From Leptospira licerasiae serovar Varillal str. VAR 010 (lineage in GTDB: Bacteria > Spirochaetota > Leptospiria > Leptospirales > Leptospiraceae), in NCBI RefSeq assembly GCF_000244755.1, contig NZ_AHOO02000013.1:62001-126000 (forward strand): 64,000 nucleotides of DNA, written 5' to 3'. This document shows positions 38,858 to 48,136 of the stretch, one piece after another (position 1 is the first letter of the stretch; the number at the start of each line of letters is the position of its first letter). The notes below the pieces were generated by a model. That model saw only the letters and a program-made list of their open reading frames with translations, did no database searches and was not told the DNA's origin. The position numbers were made by a program, and so were the translations under genes.

Positions 38858-40125
38858 TAATCTACGATAGGGAGAGATACTGTGGCGAGTACAACCTCAA
38901 TAGGTTTTTCTCCAATGGAATGATCGATAACATTGTGTATGCTGAAAATCCCACCGTGTTTTTTTATTACGAAGTCCACAATCGTCAATCCCAAACCGGT
39001 AAAATATTCTTCTTCTTCCAAATTTTCCTCCACAAAACCCGCGAGTCGATAGAATGGTTGTTTGACCAGTAGCTCCTTGTTTTTAGGAATACCTGGGACC
39101 GATTGTGGATCGAATTCGTTTTTCAGGTTGATGTTCAGGTATCCTGCTGAGACGGAGATATACACATTAATGACCGAATTTTTAGCGGAATATTTTAAGC
39201 AGTTGATCAACAATTCGTTGAATATCCGCCCGAGTGAGTCCGAATCCGCATTTATATAGTATCCGTCGGAGGGTAGTAAGATCTGCGGGATCTGTAGGTT
39301 CTTCTTTTTCTTATATTGTTGGTTAAAATTCTCCAATCGTAACCTGTTTTTTTCCAATAGATCGTGTATTTGGATACTATTTGTTTTTTGAAAAGAATCT
39401 TGAAAGTTTTTACTAAGTACCTCTAAACTTTTTTCAAGAGAGCGAAGTCCCTTTTTGGTATAATGTATATTCTCAAAAAGTAATTCGACTAGATCCGAGG
39501 AGAAATGATAATTTGCTCCTTCTTTTTTTCCGCTTGTTTGTAATATCTCCACGATGCTGACAATCGCGCCAAATCCGCCTCCACTAAAAAAACTTTGTTT
39601 TAGATTGTTAAGAGTACTTTTGGAAAGGTCTATATTTTTTTCCAGATCGGTCAACCAGGACTGTTTGTACAGGATCCAGTTAAGTTGAGCCTTGAGGCGT
39701 TCTTCGTTTTCCTGTATCAGTATCCTTTCGCTTTCCTTTAGTCGTATGAATTCCGAAATCCGATCCAACACTTGGTATAGTCTTTCCCTATCGATCGGTT
39801 TGATGATATAGTCGAATATCCCGAGCTTCATCACTTCGATGATGATCTCAGGTACATCGTTACCCGAAATTACGATAAATAGCGACTCAGGTTCTTTTTC
39901 TTTGATCTTTTTGATGAAATCAAACCCGTTCATGACAGGCATTTCTAGGTCCACCAGGTATAAGGAATATTCCTTTTGGTCTGCCATCTGGCAGGCAACT
40001 TGCCCGTCGGAGGCCGTATCTGCGTCCACGCCGACACTTCTCGCTAACCTTGCGATCAGCTCCCGATTTTCCTCTTGGTCTTCTACAATTAAGATGGGAT
40101 TATGTAGGTTTAATCTGAATGCCAT
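38857..40125 (-). CDS. Receiver domain joined to a HATPase domain
   Basis: 422 residues. Residues about 10-125 are a receiver with phospho-acceptor Asp59 (LYLVDLEMPVMNG) and Lys109 (YIIKPID). A helical middle follows (about 130-280). The C-terminal part is a HATPase with N-box IFNELLINCLKYS and G-box YFTGLGLTIVDFVIKKHGG. I see no convincing phospho-acceptor His with the usual H-box context in the middle, so it may be a regulator that binds ATP or an atypical kinase. It is coupled to the membrane AraC gene downstream. Confidence 0.88.
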   Translation of the reverse strand: MAFRLNLHNPILIVEDQEENRELIARLARSVGVDADTASDGQVACQMADQKEYSLYLVDLEMPVMNGFDFIKKIKEKEPESLFIVISGNDVPEIIIEVMKLGIFDYIIKPIDRERLYQVLDRISEFIRLKESERILIQENEERLKAQLNWILYKQSWLTDLEKNIDLSKSTLNNLKQSFFSGGGFGAIVSIVEILQTSGKKEGANYHFSSDLVELLFENIHYTKKGLRSLEKSLEVLSKNFQDSFQKTNSIQIHDLLEKNRLRLENFNQQYKKKKNLQIPQILLPSDGYYINADSDSLGRIFNELLINCLKYSAKNSVINVYISVSAGYLNINLKNEFDPQSVPGIPKNKELLVKQPFYRLAGFVEENLEEEEYFTGLGLTIVDFVIKKHGGIFSIHNVIDHSIGEKPIEVVLATVSLPIVD

Positions 40126-40636
40126 GGTTAAAACTGAACATGTTTTGGATATTTTGCATATAGGAAGCTTTTAGCTGAGAGCCTTAGGATTCCATTTAGC
40201 GGGCCTATTGAAATTAATTTCCAGAACCCTGTAAAGAGGAAAATATAAATTATTTTTTCTTTAATCAGAAATAGCTAATGAAACAGTCCGTCTTTTCGTA
40301 ATTTTTCCCGTTGAAAAGGGGAACACAATTAGAAATAGAAGAAAGTAGAATGCGGTCCCATCTTCGAAAAGCCAATGCAAAAAGTGTCCAAGCTTATAAA
40401 GTTAGAAGAAATTATAATTAAATTTCTGCATAAAAAACTTTATGGATACGGAATTGGAAACGTTTCTACAGAATATCAAATATATTTAACTGCTGCGTAT
40501 GACAAATAAGGATAATGTTCACGCCCATGATACCTTTTTGCCGCGATTATTGTAAGTGATTTGCGTAAGATTCCTCTTTACAAAAAATAACGCCAAATTA
40601 AAACTCCCGGGGATTTATATCCTTGGAGAGAATGGA
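40126..40636. other. Intergenic region of 511 bp without a clear gene
   Basis: The region separates two divergent genes and is AT-rich. It should carry the promoters for the receiver-HATPase gene (minus) and the DUF1304 gene (plus). The frame of the latter opens at 40556 but lacks support before 40637. I see no RNA gene or repeat here. Confidence 0.5.
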
Positions 40637-41023
40637 ATGATATTAGCAGCAAGAATTTTAGCGGCTATCGTCGGCTTATTGCATGTTTGGATCTTCATCA
40701 TGGAGAGTGTGTTATGGATGCGCCCCCGTATTCACAGAAGGTTCGGAGTGACGGACACAAAATTAGCGGAAGCGATGAAGGGAGTCTTTTTAAACCAAGG
40801 TTTTTATAATCTATTTCTTGCAATCGGCGCATTATACGGAGCTATCTTTTTCGAGTTACATCCTGGTTTTGCCCCGGCGATCTTGGCTTTCTCTTGTCTT
40901 TCCGTTTTCGGTGCGGGGCTTGTATTATTAATTTCTAAACCTTCGATGGCAAGGGCTGCGATTATCCAAGGACTTCCTCCTTTGGTTGCGGTCGTTCTCT
41001 ATTTCATTTCCTGTAACGGCTGA
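40637..41023 (+). CDS. DUF1304 family membrane protein
   Basis: The ATG at 40637 follows ggagag by 6 bp, giving 128 residues. Four membrane helices are clear (AARILAAIVGLLHVWIFIMES, GFYNLFLAIGALYGAIFF, ILAFSCLSVFGAGLVLLIS, LPPLVAVVLYFIS), and the FLNQGFYNLFLA block is typical of DUF1304. No function is established for the family. A terminator follows. Confidence 0.87.
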   Translation: MILAARILAAIVGLLHVWIFIMESVLWMRPRIHRRFGVTDTKLAEAMKGVFLNQGFYNLFLAIGALYGAIFFELHPGFAPAILAFSCLSVFGAGLVLLISKPSMARAAIIQGLPPLVAVVLYFISCNG

Positions 41024-41043
41024 AATTTTAACATCGATTTGCT

Positions 41044-41092
41044 CGAAAGATCTCAAATAGATCTTAGGTCTTTCGGGCTAAACTTTTTTATT
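41044..41092 (+). terminator. Terminator after the DUF1304 gene
   Basis: cgaaaga (41044-41050) pairs with tctttcg (41069-41075), with an inner agatct/agatct pair. A T-rich stretch (aacttttttattt) follows about 5-10 bp later on the plus strand. Confidence 0.6.
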
Positions 41093-41287
41093 TGGATCAC
41101 TTACTTAAGGTAGAGACTTTTCGGGGGTTCGATCTAGCGTTAAGATACTGAGTTGTAATTTATCCCTTAAAAATGTACTTGTGAAAATTGTCTGAAATCG
41201 GATTCTTAAACTAACACTTGCAAGTCGAAAACAAAAAGCGTAAATCCTATAGATTCGAAATCCAATTTTCAATCCAAGGAAATCCCG

Positions 41288-43837
41288 ATGCAGATTCGTT
41301 CCGCAATCGTCCTCATATCTATTCAGTTTTTTCCAAATTTACTCTTCTCACAAGAGATACAAAAGATCGGATCCTTTGATTCGATCACTAGTCTAAATTC
41401 CACAGAATCCTATACTTGGGAAATTACTGAAGAGGCATTGGACCCCAAACAATTTTCGCTTTCTTATTTAAGCGGGGAAGGGCCCGGGATCAAAACAAGT
41501 CCATATAAGGCGCCGGGAGTGTATAGGGTCTCTCAAAAATCGGTGCATAAAGTTTATTTAATTAAGAAATTTATCGCACCCGAATCTTGGAATGCGGCAG
41601 GGATCTCTGTTCGTTTGGGGACTCTGACTGATAAGGATAAAACGTATCTAAACGGAAAGCTGATTGGGGAGACAGGAAATATGAATTCCTCCGAGCCCCA
41701 GGCATACGATAAGATCAGAATATATTCGATTCCACCCGGACTCATACGGAATGGACGAGAAAACATATTGGTCTTGGAAGTGAAAAAATATTTTCATCCT
41801 GAGGCCGGAATAGAGCAAGACCGCACGGAGATCGGGGATACTCGGTTGATCCAAGGAGATTATTATAGGGCCGAATATACGAAGATCGCTCTGTTGATGA
41901 TCTATCTCACGGTCGGCGGATATTTTCTGTTTTTATTTATTAGAAGAAGGACGGATACGGAAAACCTGTATTTCGGATTATTTACCGTCTTTCTTGTGAT
42001 TTATCAATTTCTCCGGAATCAGATCAAATATGAACTGGGGATCCCGTTCTTATATATGAAGAAAACGGAATATATTATCTTAACCGCACTGATCCCCATT
42101 TTTGCGAACTTTATCAGATCTTATTTTAAATTTCCTAGAGGGAAGTTTGTAAATGTATTGGATGCGATCTACGGAGCTTTTATATTATTTTATATCGTTT
42201 CAAACAACGTGATTTTATACAATAAGCTGAATAGTTCAGCCGTGCAGTTAGGCTGGGCGGCTTATATTATTCTGATCTTTTACTATTTGATCAATAAGAT
42301 CAGAACGAAGGACCGGGACGCTTTGCTCATACTGATCGGAGTTACTATCGTGGCCTTGTCTACGGTTTTGGATACAATGTCCAATCGGAATTTATTCGTA
42401 TTTCCTCGGACAGTCGGTTACGCATTCTTTTTCTTTATTATCAGTATCGCTACTATTCTCGCCAATAAATTCGTACGCTTGAACGAGCAAGTGGAAGAAT
42501 TGAACGAACATTTAGAGCTTAAGGTAGAGGAAAGAACTCAAGAGTTAAACGAGTCCCTTGCAAATGTAAGTCGTCTTAAGACCCAACAGGACGGAGATTA
42601 TTTTCTAACTTCCCTGTTGATCCGACCTTTGTTTACGAACAATACCTCTAGTCCTTCCTTAAAGATCGATTTCTTTTCTAAACAAAAAAAGTCCATTTCG
42701 TTCAAAGAGAAACATTACGAGATCGGAGGGGATATCAGTATCGCGGGAAATATCTCCATCCAAGGAGAAAAATACACGGTATTTGTAAATGGAGACGCGA
42801 TGGGAAAATCCATCCAAGGGGCAGGCGGTGCACTTGTAATGGGCACAGTTTTTCAGTCATTGTTAACGCGGACTAATCGTAACGGAGGATATTCCAAAGC
42901 TCCCGAATCTTGGCTAAAAGATTCCTTTTTAGAACTCCAAGGAATTTTTGAATCTTTCGACGGTTCTATGTATATTTCAGTTGTAATAGGTTTGTTGAAT
43001 GAAAGGTCCGGAGAGTTATATTATATTAATGCGGAACATCCATGGCCAGTATTGTTCAGGGACGGGGCTGCGGGATTTTTGGAAAATGAACTTACTCTTC
43101 GTAAAATAGGCATTCCCGGAAACGAAGAGAACTTCTTCGTAAAATATTTTCAATTAAGAAAGTATGATGTATTAATATTGGGTTCTGATGGAAAAGACGA
43201 TATTTTAATAGGGAATGACGAAAGGGGAAGGATCGTAAACGAGGATGAAACTAAATTTTTAAGAACTGTAGAAGAATCAAAAGGAGATCTAAGGCAGATC
43301 TACGAAAAAACACTTAGATTCGGAGAATTGACCGATGATTTTACCCTTTTGAGGTTGGAGTATCTCGTTGAGCCTCAGTTCAAGAGCGAAACTTCATTGA
43401 GCGATGTGTTGGAACAAGCCAAAACGCTTTACAAGAAAAAGTCCTATTCTCCTCTCATAGATTATCTAAACGAATACAAGACTATTTTCTCCGATAGAGA
43501 AGAACTCTTCATTCTGCTCGGAAAATCATATTTGAAGCTCAAGGATTTTTCTTCCGCGGCCAGATCATTTGAAAGAGCTGCCAATCTGAATCCGGAGAGA
43601 TTGGAGTCCCAATATTATGCATCTTACTCCAGCAAACTTAATAAGGATTTTCAAAAGGCGGAATATTTCGGAAGGATCGCCTATACATTGGATAAAAATT
43701 ATCTGAATAATCTGATCAACTTAGCGGATATTTATAAAAACTTAAACCGATCCGAAGATGCAAAAAAATTCGCAGAAAAAGCTCAGCTGATAGATCCTAA
43801 TCATCCGATCCTTCTGAAACTCACGGATGTTTTTTAG
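41288..43837 (+). CDS. 7TMR-DISM sensor with SpoIIE-type PP2C phosphatase and TPR tail
   Basis: 849 residues: signal peptide (about 1-21), periplasmic beta-sandwich (DISMED2-like, about 25-190), seven membrane helices (about 195-400), a coiled coil (EQVEELNEHLELKVEERTQELNE), then a SpoIIE/RsbU-like phosphatase (about 455-690). The phosphatase metal sites are FVNGDAMGKSIQGAGGALVMG and LILGSDGKDDIL. TPR repeats end the protein (about 710-849). It should dephosphorylate an anti-sigma-factor antagonist in response to an envelope signal. The 3' end overlaps the convergent gene by 17 bp. Confidence 0.92.
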   Translation: MQIRSAIVLISIQFFPNLLFSQEIQKIGSFDSITSLNSTESYTWEITEEALDPKQFSLSYLSGEGPGIKTSPYKAPGVYRVSQKSVHKVYLIKKFIAPESWNAAGISVRLGTLTDKDKTYLNGKLIGETGNMNSSEPQAYDKIRIYSIPPGLIRNGRENILVLEVKKYFHPEAGIEQDRTEIGDTRLIQGDYYRAEYTKIALLMIYLTVGGYFLFLFIRRRTDTENLYFGLFTVFLVIYQFLRNQIKYELGIPFLYMKKTEYIILTALIPIFANFIRSYFKFPRGKFVNVLDAIYGAFILFYIVSNNVILYNKLNSSAVQLGWAAYIILIFYYLINKIRTKDRDALLILIGVTIVALSTVLDTMSNRNLFVFPRTVGYAFFFFIISIATILANKFVRLNEQVEELNEHLELKVEERTQELNESLANVSRLKTQQDGDYFLTSLLIRPLFTNNTSSPSLKIDFFSKQKKSISFKEKHYEIGGDISIAGNISIQGEKYTVFVNGDAMGKSIQGAGGALVMGTVFQSLLTRTNRNGGYSKAPESWLKDSFLELQGIFESFDGSMYISVVIGLLNERSGELYYINAEHPWPVLFRDGAAGFLENELTLRKIGIPGNEENFFVKYFQLRKYDVLILGSDGKDDILIGNDERGRIVNEDETKFLRTVEESKGDLRQIYEKTLRFGELTDDFTLLRLEYLVEPQFKSETSLSDVLEQAKTLYKKKSYSPLIDYLNEYKTIFSDREELFILLGKSYLKLKDFSSAARSFERAANLNPERLESQYYASYSSKLNKDFQKAEYFGRIAYTLDKNYLNNLINLADIYKNLNRSEDAKKFAEKAQLIDPNHPILLKLTDVF

Positions 43838-45443
43838 AAAAATTTAATGTATACCAATTGATCCATTCGTTTTTAGAAGCATACTTCAATCCGGTAACCG
43901 ATTTTAAGGAGGAAATAAGTAACTTTCTATTTCGAGATCTTGAGTCCTCTTTAAGTAATTTAATCAAAACTGGTACACTTGCCGGATCCTTTTTAGCTCC
44001 TAATTGAGAAACCGCAACCTGGTGAAGATTGATATTCTCGCTTTCCGCATATTTTTCCAAAATTTTACGCGATTCCTCTCCCGGAATCGAGGTGATCGCA
44101 GCGAGTGTGATTGGGGCCAAATCGGGAAAATCTTCCGTTTTCTTATCTAAAAGCGACAAAGATTTAGGAGAAGCGATCATTCCCAAACTTTCAGAAGCGA
44201 TTTTTGCTAATTTTTGGTCTTTAGATTTACAAGCCTCTTCCACGTAAGGAAGTCCTTCTTCCGAACCTATCGCACCAAGGGCCCAAACGGCACCGTATTT
44301 CGCCTCCGTCTGGTCTTCCTTTAGGGTCTTAACAAGCACCGGAATACTTTTTATATCGCCTAAATATCCCAAGGCTTGGGCGACAATCTCTCTGTCTGGA
44401 ATATTAGGATCTAATAATGTTTTCTCTATATCTTCTCTTGCTTTTAAAAATTTGATACGACCTAAAACGTGCGATGCGGGGGCTTTTGCTATGGCTTTCC
44501 CTTTTGTTAAAACTTCTAAGATACGTATCGAAAAACCGGGATCGTGAACTCCAATCAGAACATCTGCTGCCCTGTATCGGATCTCTTTATCTTGATTTTC
44601 TAAAATTGGAAGGACCAAGGGTAAAATTTTGGGATCTCCGATCTCTATAAGAGCTATGGATGAATTTTCTCTTCCCTTATCAAAATTCGATTCTAGGGCT
44701 TTTACTAAAAGTGGAATGGATTTTTTACTTCTGATCTTACCTAAGGCCAAGTAAGACGCCGCCAAAGTAGGCCCCGGCTCGGTATGAGAAGCCAAATCTA
44801 TAAGATAATCTTCCGATTCTATAACATTCAATTTTCCTAATGCCATTGCGAATGTTTTGGCTTTGTCCGGATCTTTGTTTGATTTGGCTGCCGCTAAAAT
44901 AGTTTTTCCGGACTGCCTTGCATGGATCCTGACCAAAGTATCCACAGCTATTAATCGAATGCTTGCTTCTTCTTGATTTAAAAGAGCGGCGACCCGATTT
45001 CCTGCCTGAGGATCCTCCATTCTTGAGATTGCTTCCAAAACAGTTCCCGTATCGACTCCCGATTTAGGATCTAAAAAGTTTACTATTTCCGTGAGAGAAG
45101 ACTTATCTTTCCAGATCCCCAATGCTAATATCGCAGGACCTTTTGTGGTCTCGTCTGATGATCTCATCCATTCCCTGGCAATGGGAATGTATTTTCTTTC
45201 ATTCCTGGATGCTAATTCTAGAATTGCTTGGGATCTCATTCTTGGATTTTGGCTTTTCAGATCGGATTCCAATTCCTCCAAACTTTGTTCTCCTTCTTCT
45301 TGAACCTCCGGTAAGAGGTCGGGACGAGGAGGGCCAAAACAACCCAATGTGGAACCGAGAACTCCGGCTGCACTTATCGGGATAATTGCACGCATAAAGA
45401 AAATTAAAAAAACAGAATATAATCTAAATTTCATAAAAATCAT
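43821..45443 (-). CDS. HEAT-repeat lipoprotein
   Basis: 540 residues. The N-terminal hydrophobic segment ends in VLGSTLGCF, a probable lipobox. At least ten HEAT/PBS-lyase-type repeats follow, such as AILELASRN, RYRAADVLIGVHDP, YGAVWALGAIGSEEGLPYVEEA and KIASESLGMIAS. Such proteins are docking surfaces; the partner is unknown. ATG 45443 lies in an ATGA overlap with the upstream gene; ATG 45434 is an alternative. It runs 17 bp into the convergent phosphatase gene. Confidence 0.88.
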   Translation of the reverse strand: MIFMKFRLYSVFLIFFMRAIIPISAAGVLGSTLGCFGPPRPDLLPEVQEEGEQSLEELESDLKSQNPRMRSQAILELASRNERKYIPIAREWMRSSDETTKGPAILALGIWKDKSSLTEIVNFLDPKSGVDTGTVLEAISRMEDPQAGNRVAALLNQEEASIRLIAVDTLVRIHARQSGKTILAAAKSNKDPDKAKTFAMALGKLNVIESEDYLIDLASHTEPGPTLAASYLALGKIRSKKSIPLLVKALESNFDKGRENSSIALIEIGDPKILPLVLPILENQDKEIRYRAADVLIGVHDPGFSIRILEVLTKGKAIAKAPASHVLGRIKFLKAREDIEKTLLDPNIPDREIVAQALGYLGDIKSIPVLVKTLKEDQTEAKYGAVWALGAIGSEEGLPYVEEACKSKDQKLAKIASESLGMIASPKSLSLLDKKTEDFPDLAPITLAAITSIPGEESRKILEKYAESENINLHQVAVSQLGAKKDPASVPVLIKLLKEDSRSRNRKLLISSLKSVTGLKYASKNEWINWYTLNFSKKHP

Positions 45444-46120
45444 CTTGGTACCGATTCAGAAGCCTGCCTTAACTGCAGTAATTCCTTTTGCCAGCTCGCA
45501 ATATCCGAATTCGCTTGAGGGAGTTGAGAAGCGTCCATTCTGCCTTGTTGTATCGCATATTGGACCAACTGTATCCTGGATTCTAATTCGGAAATTTTAT
45601 AGGAGAAGTAAGCCCTCTGTTCGTCGGGGGTTACATTCGGATCACTTGGACGAGAGGGAACGGATCCTGGTTCTGCATATTTGCTTGCATTTCTGGACAA
45701 TGCAAACTTGGATTCTGCAGAAGTAACCTTATCCAACTGCTCTCTTGCTTTTTTCTCGTCTTCTGAAGTGAGCCCTGGACGGAATTCCCTTGGGATATAA
45801 ATATTGCGAGGATATCTTGCGGCAAAATCGATCCATTCTTCGCGTATCTTCTCCCTTTCTTCTTCCGATTTTTTTTCCTTAAAAGCGGCAGGCCAAAGTC
45901 TTTTGGCTGGACCTTCTAGATCCGGATCTTCTTCGAAAGGATGGGGGGCATCCGGAAATTCTAAGTTGCCGCTACCGTATTTTCGATCCACTACGTCGGA
46001 AGCTTCTTCTCCTAAACTGGGAGAATTCCTTTTTCTTTCCGGCCAAAATATGAATAAGATACAAATAATAAGAATGATTGCGCCTGAGATCCAGGGCCAA
46101 TAAGAACGAAAGAAATGCAT
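45440..46120 (-). CDS. Single-pass membrane protein coupled to the HEAT lipoprotein
   Basis: 226 residues. Residues 8-28 (WPWISGAIILIICILFIFW) form one membrane helix at the N terminus. A charged, Pro/Glu-rich soluble part follows, and the C terminus (about 165-220) is a coiled coil (ISELESRIQLVQYAIQQGR). ATGA overlap with the HEAT lipoprotein gene suggests the two proteins work together at the inner membrane or in the periplasm. No family recognised. Confidence 0.8.
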   Translation of the reverse strand: MHFFRSYWPWISGAIILIICILFIFWPERKRNSPSLGEEASDVVDRKYGSGNLEFPDAPHPFEEDPDLEGPAKRLWPAAFKEKKSEEEREKIREEWIDFAARYPRNIYIPREFRPGLTSEDEKKAREQLDKVTSAESKFALSRNASKYAEPGSVPSRPSDPNVTPDEQRAYFSYKISELESRIQLVQYAIQQGRMDASQLPQANSDIASWQKELLQLRQASESVPR

Positions 46121-46162
46121 TATGATTTTTAAAAGAAATTTATTAGGAAAATTGAATTAAAA

Positions 46163-46191
46163 CGAATTCCCGCCCGAGTGAGCGGGAATCG
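46163..46191 (-). terminator. Terminator of the SGNH hydrolase gene
   Basis: attcccgc (46166-46173) pairs with gcgggaat (46182-46189), with flanking cg pairs, across ccgagtga. On the minus strand it is followed by cgttttaatt. It lies 80 bp past the hydrolase stop. Confidence 0.65.
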
Positions 46192-46270
46192 TTCCCGAAG
46201 TTTTATAACCCGTAACAAAACTTAAGCTATCGATAAGTAATTTGTCTCGGGCTCCAAAAGCCGACGGCTC

Positions 46271-47545
46271 TTATACGAAAATTCCGATGACCCAAGAAAT
46301 AAACTGACCGAAAAGAGTGTCTGTCAGGAATTTTTTCAAGTCAACCGGGTTCCGATTTAAGGAATCGTAGTACCAAGCGGTATATTCGCTCACTTGCGGA
46401 ATAGAATAACCGTATTTGGAATTGATCGCTTTGATCAGCTCGTTTGCAAAAACCGAGTGGCCGTACATATTTGGATGCACTCCGTCCAAACCGAAAATAC
46501 CGGGTTGGTTTGGAAGAGGCCAATTCGCTTTTGCATAACCAGGGCTATAACCGGAAGGGCTTTTGATCAAACGACCATTCTCTTTTAAATCGTCGAAAAG
46601 AACTTTAAGATCCGCTAATGCAAATCCCATTGCTACCGCTTGAGCCTTCACTTCGTTGTTTATAGAAGTCAAGAAATTGGTGATTGTAGCCACTTCATTC
46701 TTATCCAAGACCTGAGAAGGATCTGAAACGGAAGAACGGAAGAATGCTTTCAGACCGGAATAATTTACTCTTCCTTGTGGATCGTTATAATTTTCCAAAA
46801 ATGCGATAGAGGTCACATTCGGAACGGTAAACAGAACTCCACCTTTGATAGAACCGATCGCCGCCATTTTGGACATTGTAGAACGGATATCTCTCAAAAA
46901 TCTAGCTTGGTCTAAACAATCTGTGGAAGTGCTTAATGCAGTACAAAGTACATGATTCGCAGCAGCAGTTCCGAATAAGAAGCTAGGCTTTACTGCTTGC
47001 ATTACTTGCATTTGGGTTCCGGAACTCCTCAAACCGAATTGATGGAATTTATCCGGAGATTGGCAATCTGGAACTTGTACCCAACGATAAGTATACCAGT
47101 ACCAAGTTTCCCAATACCATTCCTTTGCCCAAGTAGTTGCATTGATATTTTCGCACTGACCGGAAGTTTGAAGAACGGTAGTGTAATCCGCGCCTGTGAT
47201 CCCCGCATGTGTTGGAAGTCCAACAGTAGATCCGTTCCCACCAATAATGGAAGCGGCGATGCAGAATACCCCGCAATCACCCTTAAGCACATCTTCGAAA
47301 TTTAAGTAAGGCCCTTTTAATACGTTATACGAAACGTTAGAGCCGGCTTGTTTGGAAACCAAAACAGGATAAGCCCAGTTTTGAGTTTTCTCTTCTACAG
47401 TTGCGCCATAAAAACCCTGGCTTAAGGAGTCGCCAATTACTCCAGGTCTGGAAAACATTTGCGCCTGGCTTTGTGCCGAAAGCGTAGAAGCTCCCACGAT
47501 CAGGAAAGTCCCGCTTAGGATCTTCCAAAAGTTTCGAATGTTCAT
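46271..47545 (-). CDS. Exported SGNH/GDSL hydrolase
   Basis: 424 residues with a signal peptide ending at TLSAQSQAQ. Ser40 in [13 protein letters not shown] is the block I nucleophile, and [18 protein letters not shown] (near 353) gives the catalytic Asp and His of block V. Several Cys may form disulfides. A striking Trp/Tyr-rich insert spans about 139-156 ([17 protein letters not shown]). It is probably a lipase or esterase in the periplasm or outside the cell; the substrate is unknown. It has its own terminator and a long upstream region. Confidence 0.88.
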   Translation of the reverse strand: MNIRNFWKILSGTFLIVGASTLSAQSQAQMFSRPGVIGDSLSQGFYGATVEEKTQNWAYPVLVSKQAGSNVSYNVLKGPYLNFEDVLKGDCGVFCIAASIIGGNGSTVGLPTHAGITGADYTTVLQTSGQCENINATTWAKEWYWETWYWYTYRWVQVPDCQSPDKFHQFGLRSSGTQMQVMQAVKPSFLFGTAAANHVLCTALSTSTDCLDQARFLRDIRSTMSKMAAIGSIKGGVLFTVPNVTSIAFLENYNDPQGRVNYSGLKAFFRSSVSDPSQVLDKNEVATITNFLTSINNEVKAQAVAMGFALADLKVLFDDLKENGRLIKSPSGYSPGYAKANWPLPNQPGIFGLDGVHPNMYGHSVFANELIKAINSKYGYSIPQVSEYTAWYYDSLNRNPVDLKKFLTDTLFGQFISWVIGIFV

Positions 47546-48136
47546 TTTTAAATTAACTCCACTCTCTATTGAAGGAGATTTCTATATTCTCTTCGAGCCA
47601 AAGCATGGAACTGCATACTCTGAAGTCAATTTCCAATTGGAAAATAGTTTTTTCTATATTGAACATTCGTAATATTACAATATAGGAATCGCAACTGAAC
47701 ACTGTTAGAACTTAATGTTTGATATATAATTAAATTTTTATAATATACTATTTGATCCCGTAAACGAGTGACCGGATGGCAGGATGAATAGGTTTAAACA
47801 CTGTTAGTTTCTCGGGTATGCCACTTAAGGGCTTAGATTGGATTTTTATACCTAAAGATCTATGCGGGAATGGATCGGGAAATTTTTCGATTTGCAAGAG
47901 GTAGGGAATACAAAGTTGATAAGCAGACCGCTATTTTAACATGACTTCATCTTCCGAATAACAATTGATTATCGAAAATTTGCATCAATTTTACTTCTGT
48001 TTGCAAAGGGGAACCAACCTTGAACTTTCTGTGGTCTTGTTACTCGTGCAATTTGCTCCCACCGTCACTCCTAACTAGGCGACTTCTTGGTTGAATTCAG
48101 CTTGCCGGGCAGGTTGATTTTTCTCAATCTTCTTAT
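47546..48136. other. Intergenic region of 591 bp between divergent genes
   Basis: An AT-rich gap between the SGNH hydrolase (minus) and MFS (plus) genes. An 11-bp direct repeat aacactgttag occurs at 47698-47708 and 47797-47807. I find no open reading frame with credible codon use, no tRNA-like fold and no long palindrome. It probably holds both promoters and may hide a small RNA. Confidence 0.4.

Noticed and set aside
47698..47807. An 11-bp direct repeat aacactgttag, 99 bp apart
   Set aside because: Noted in the region entry, but two short copies in AT-rich DNA are too weak to call an operator or attachment site.
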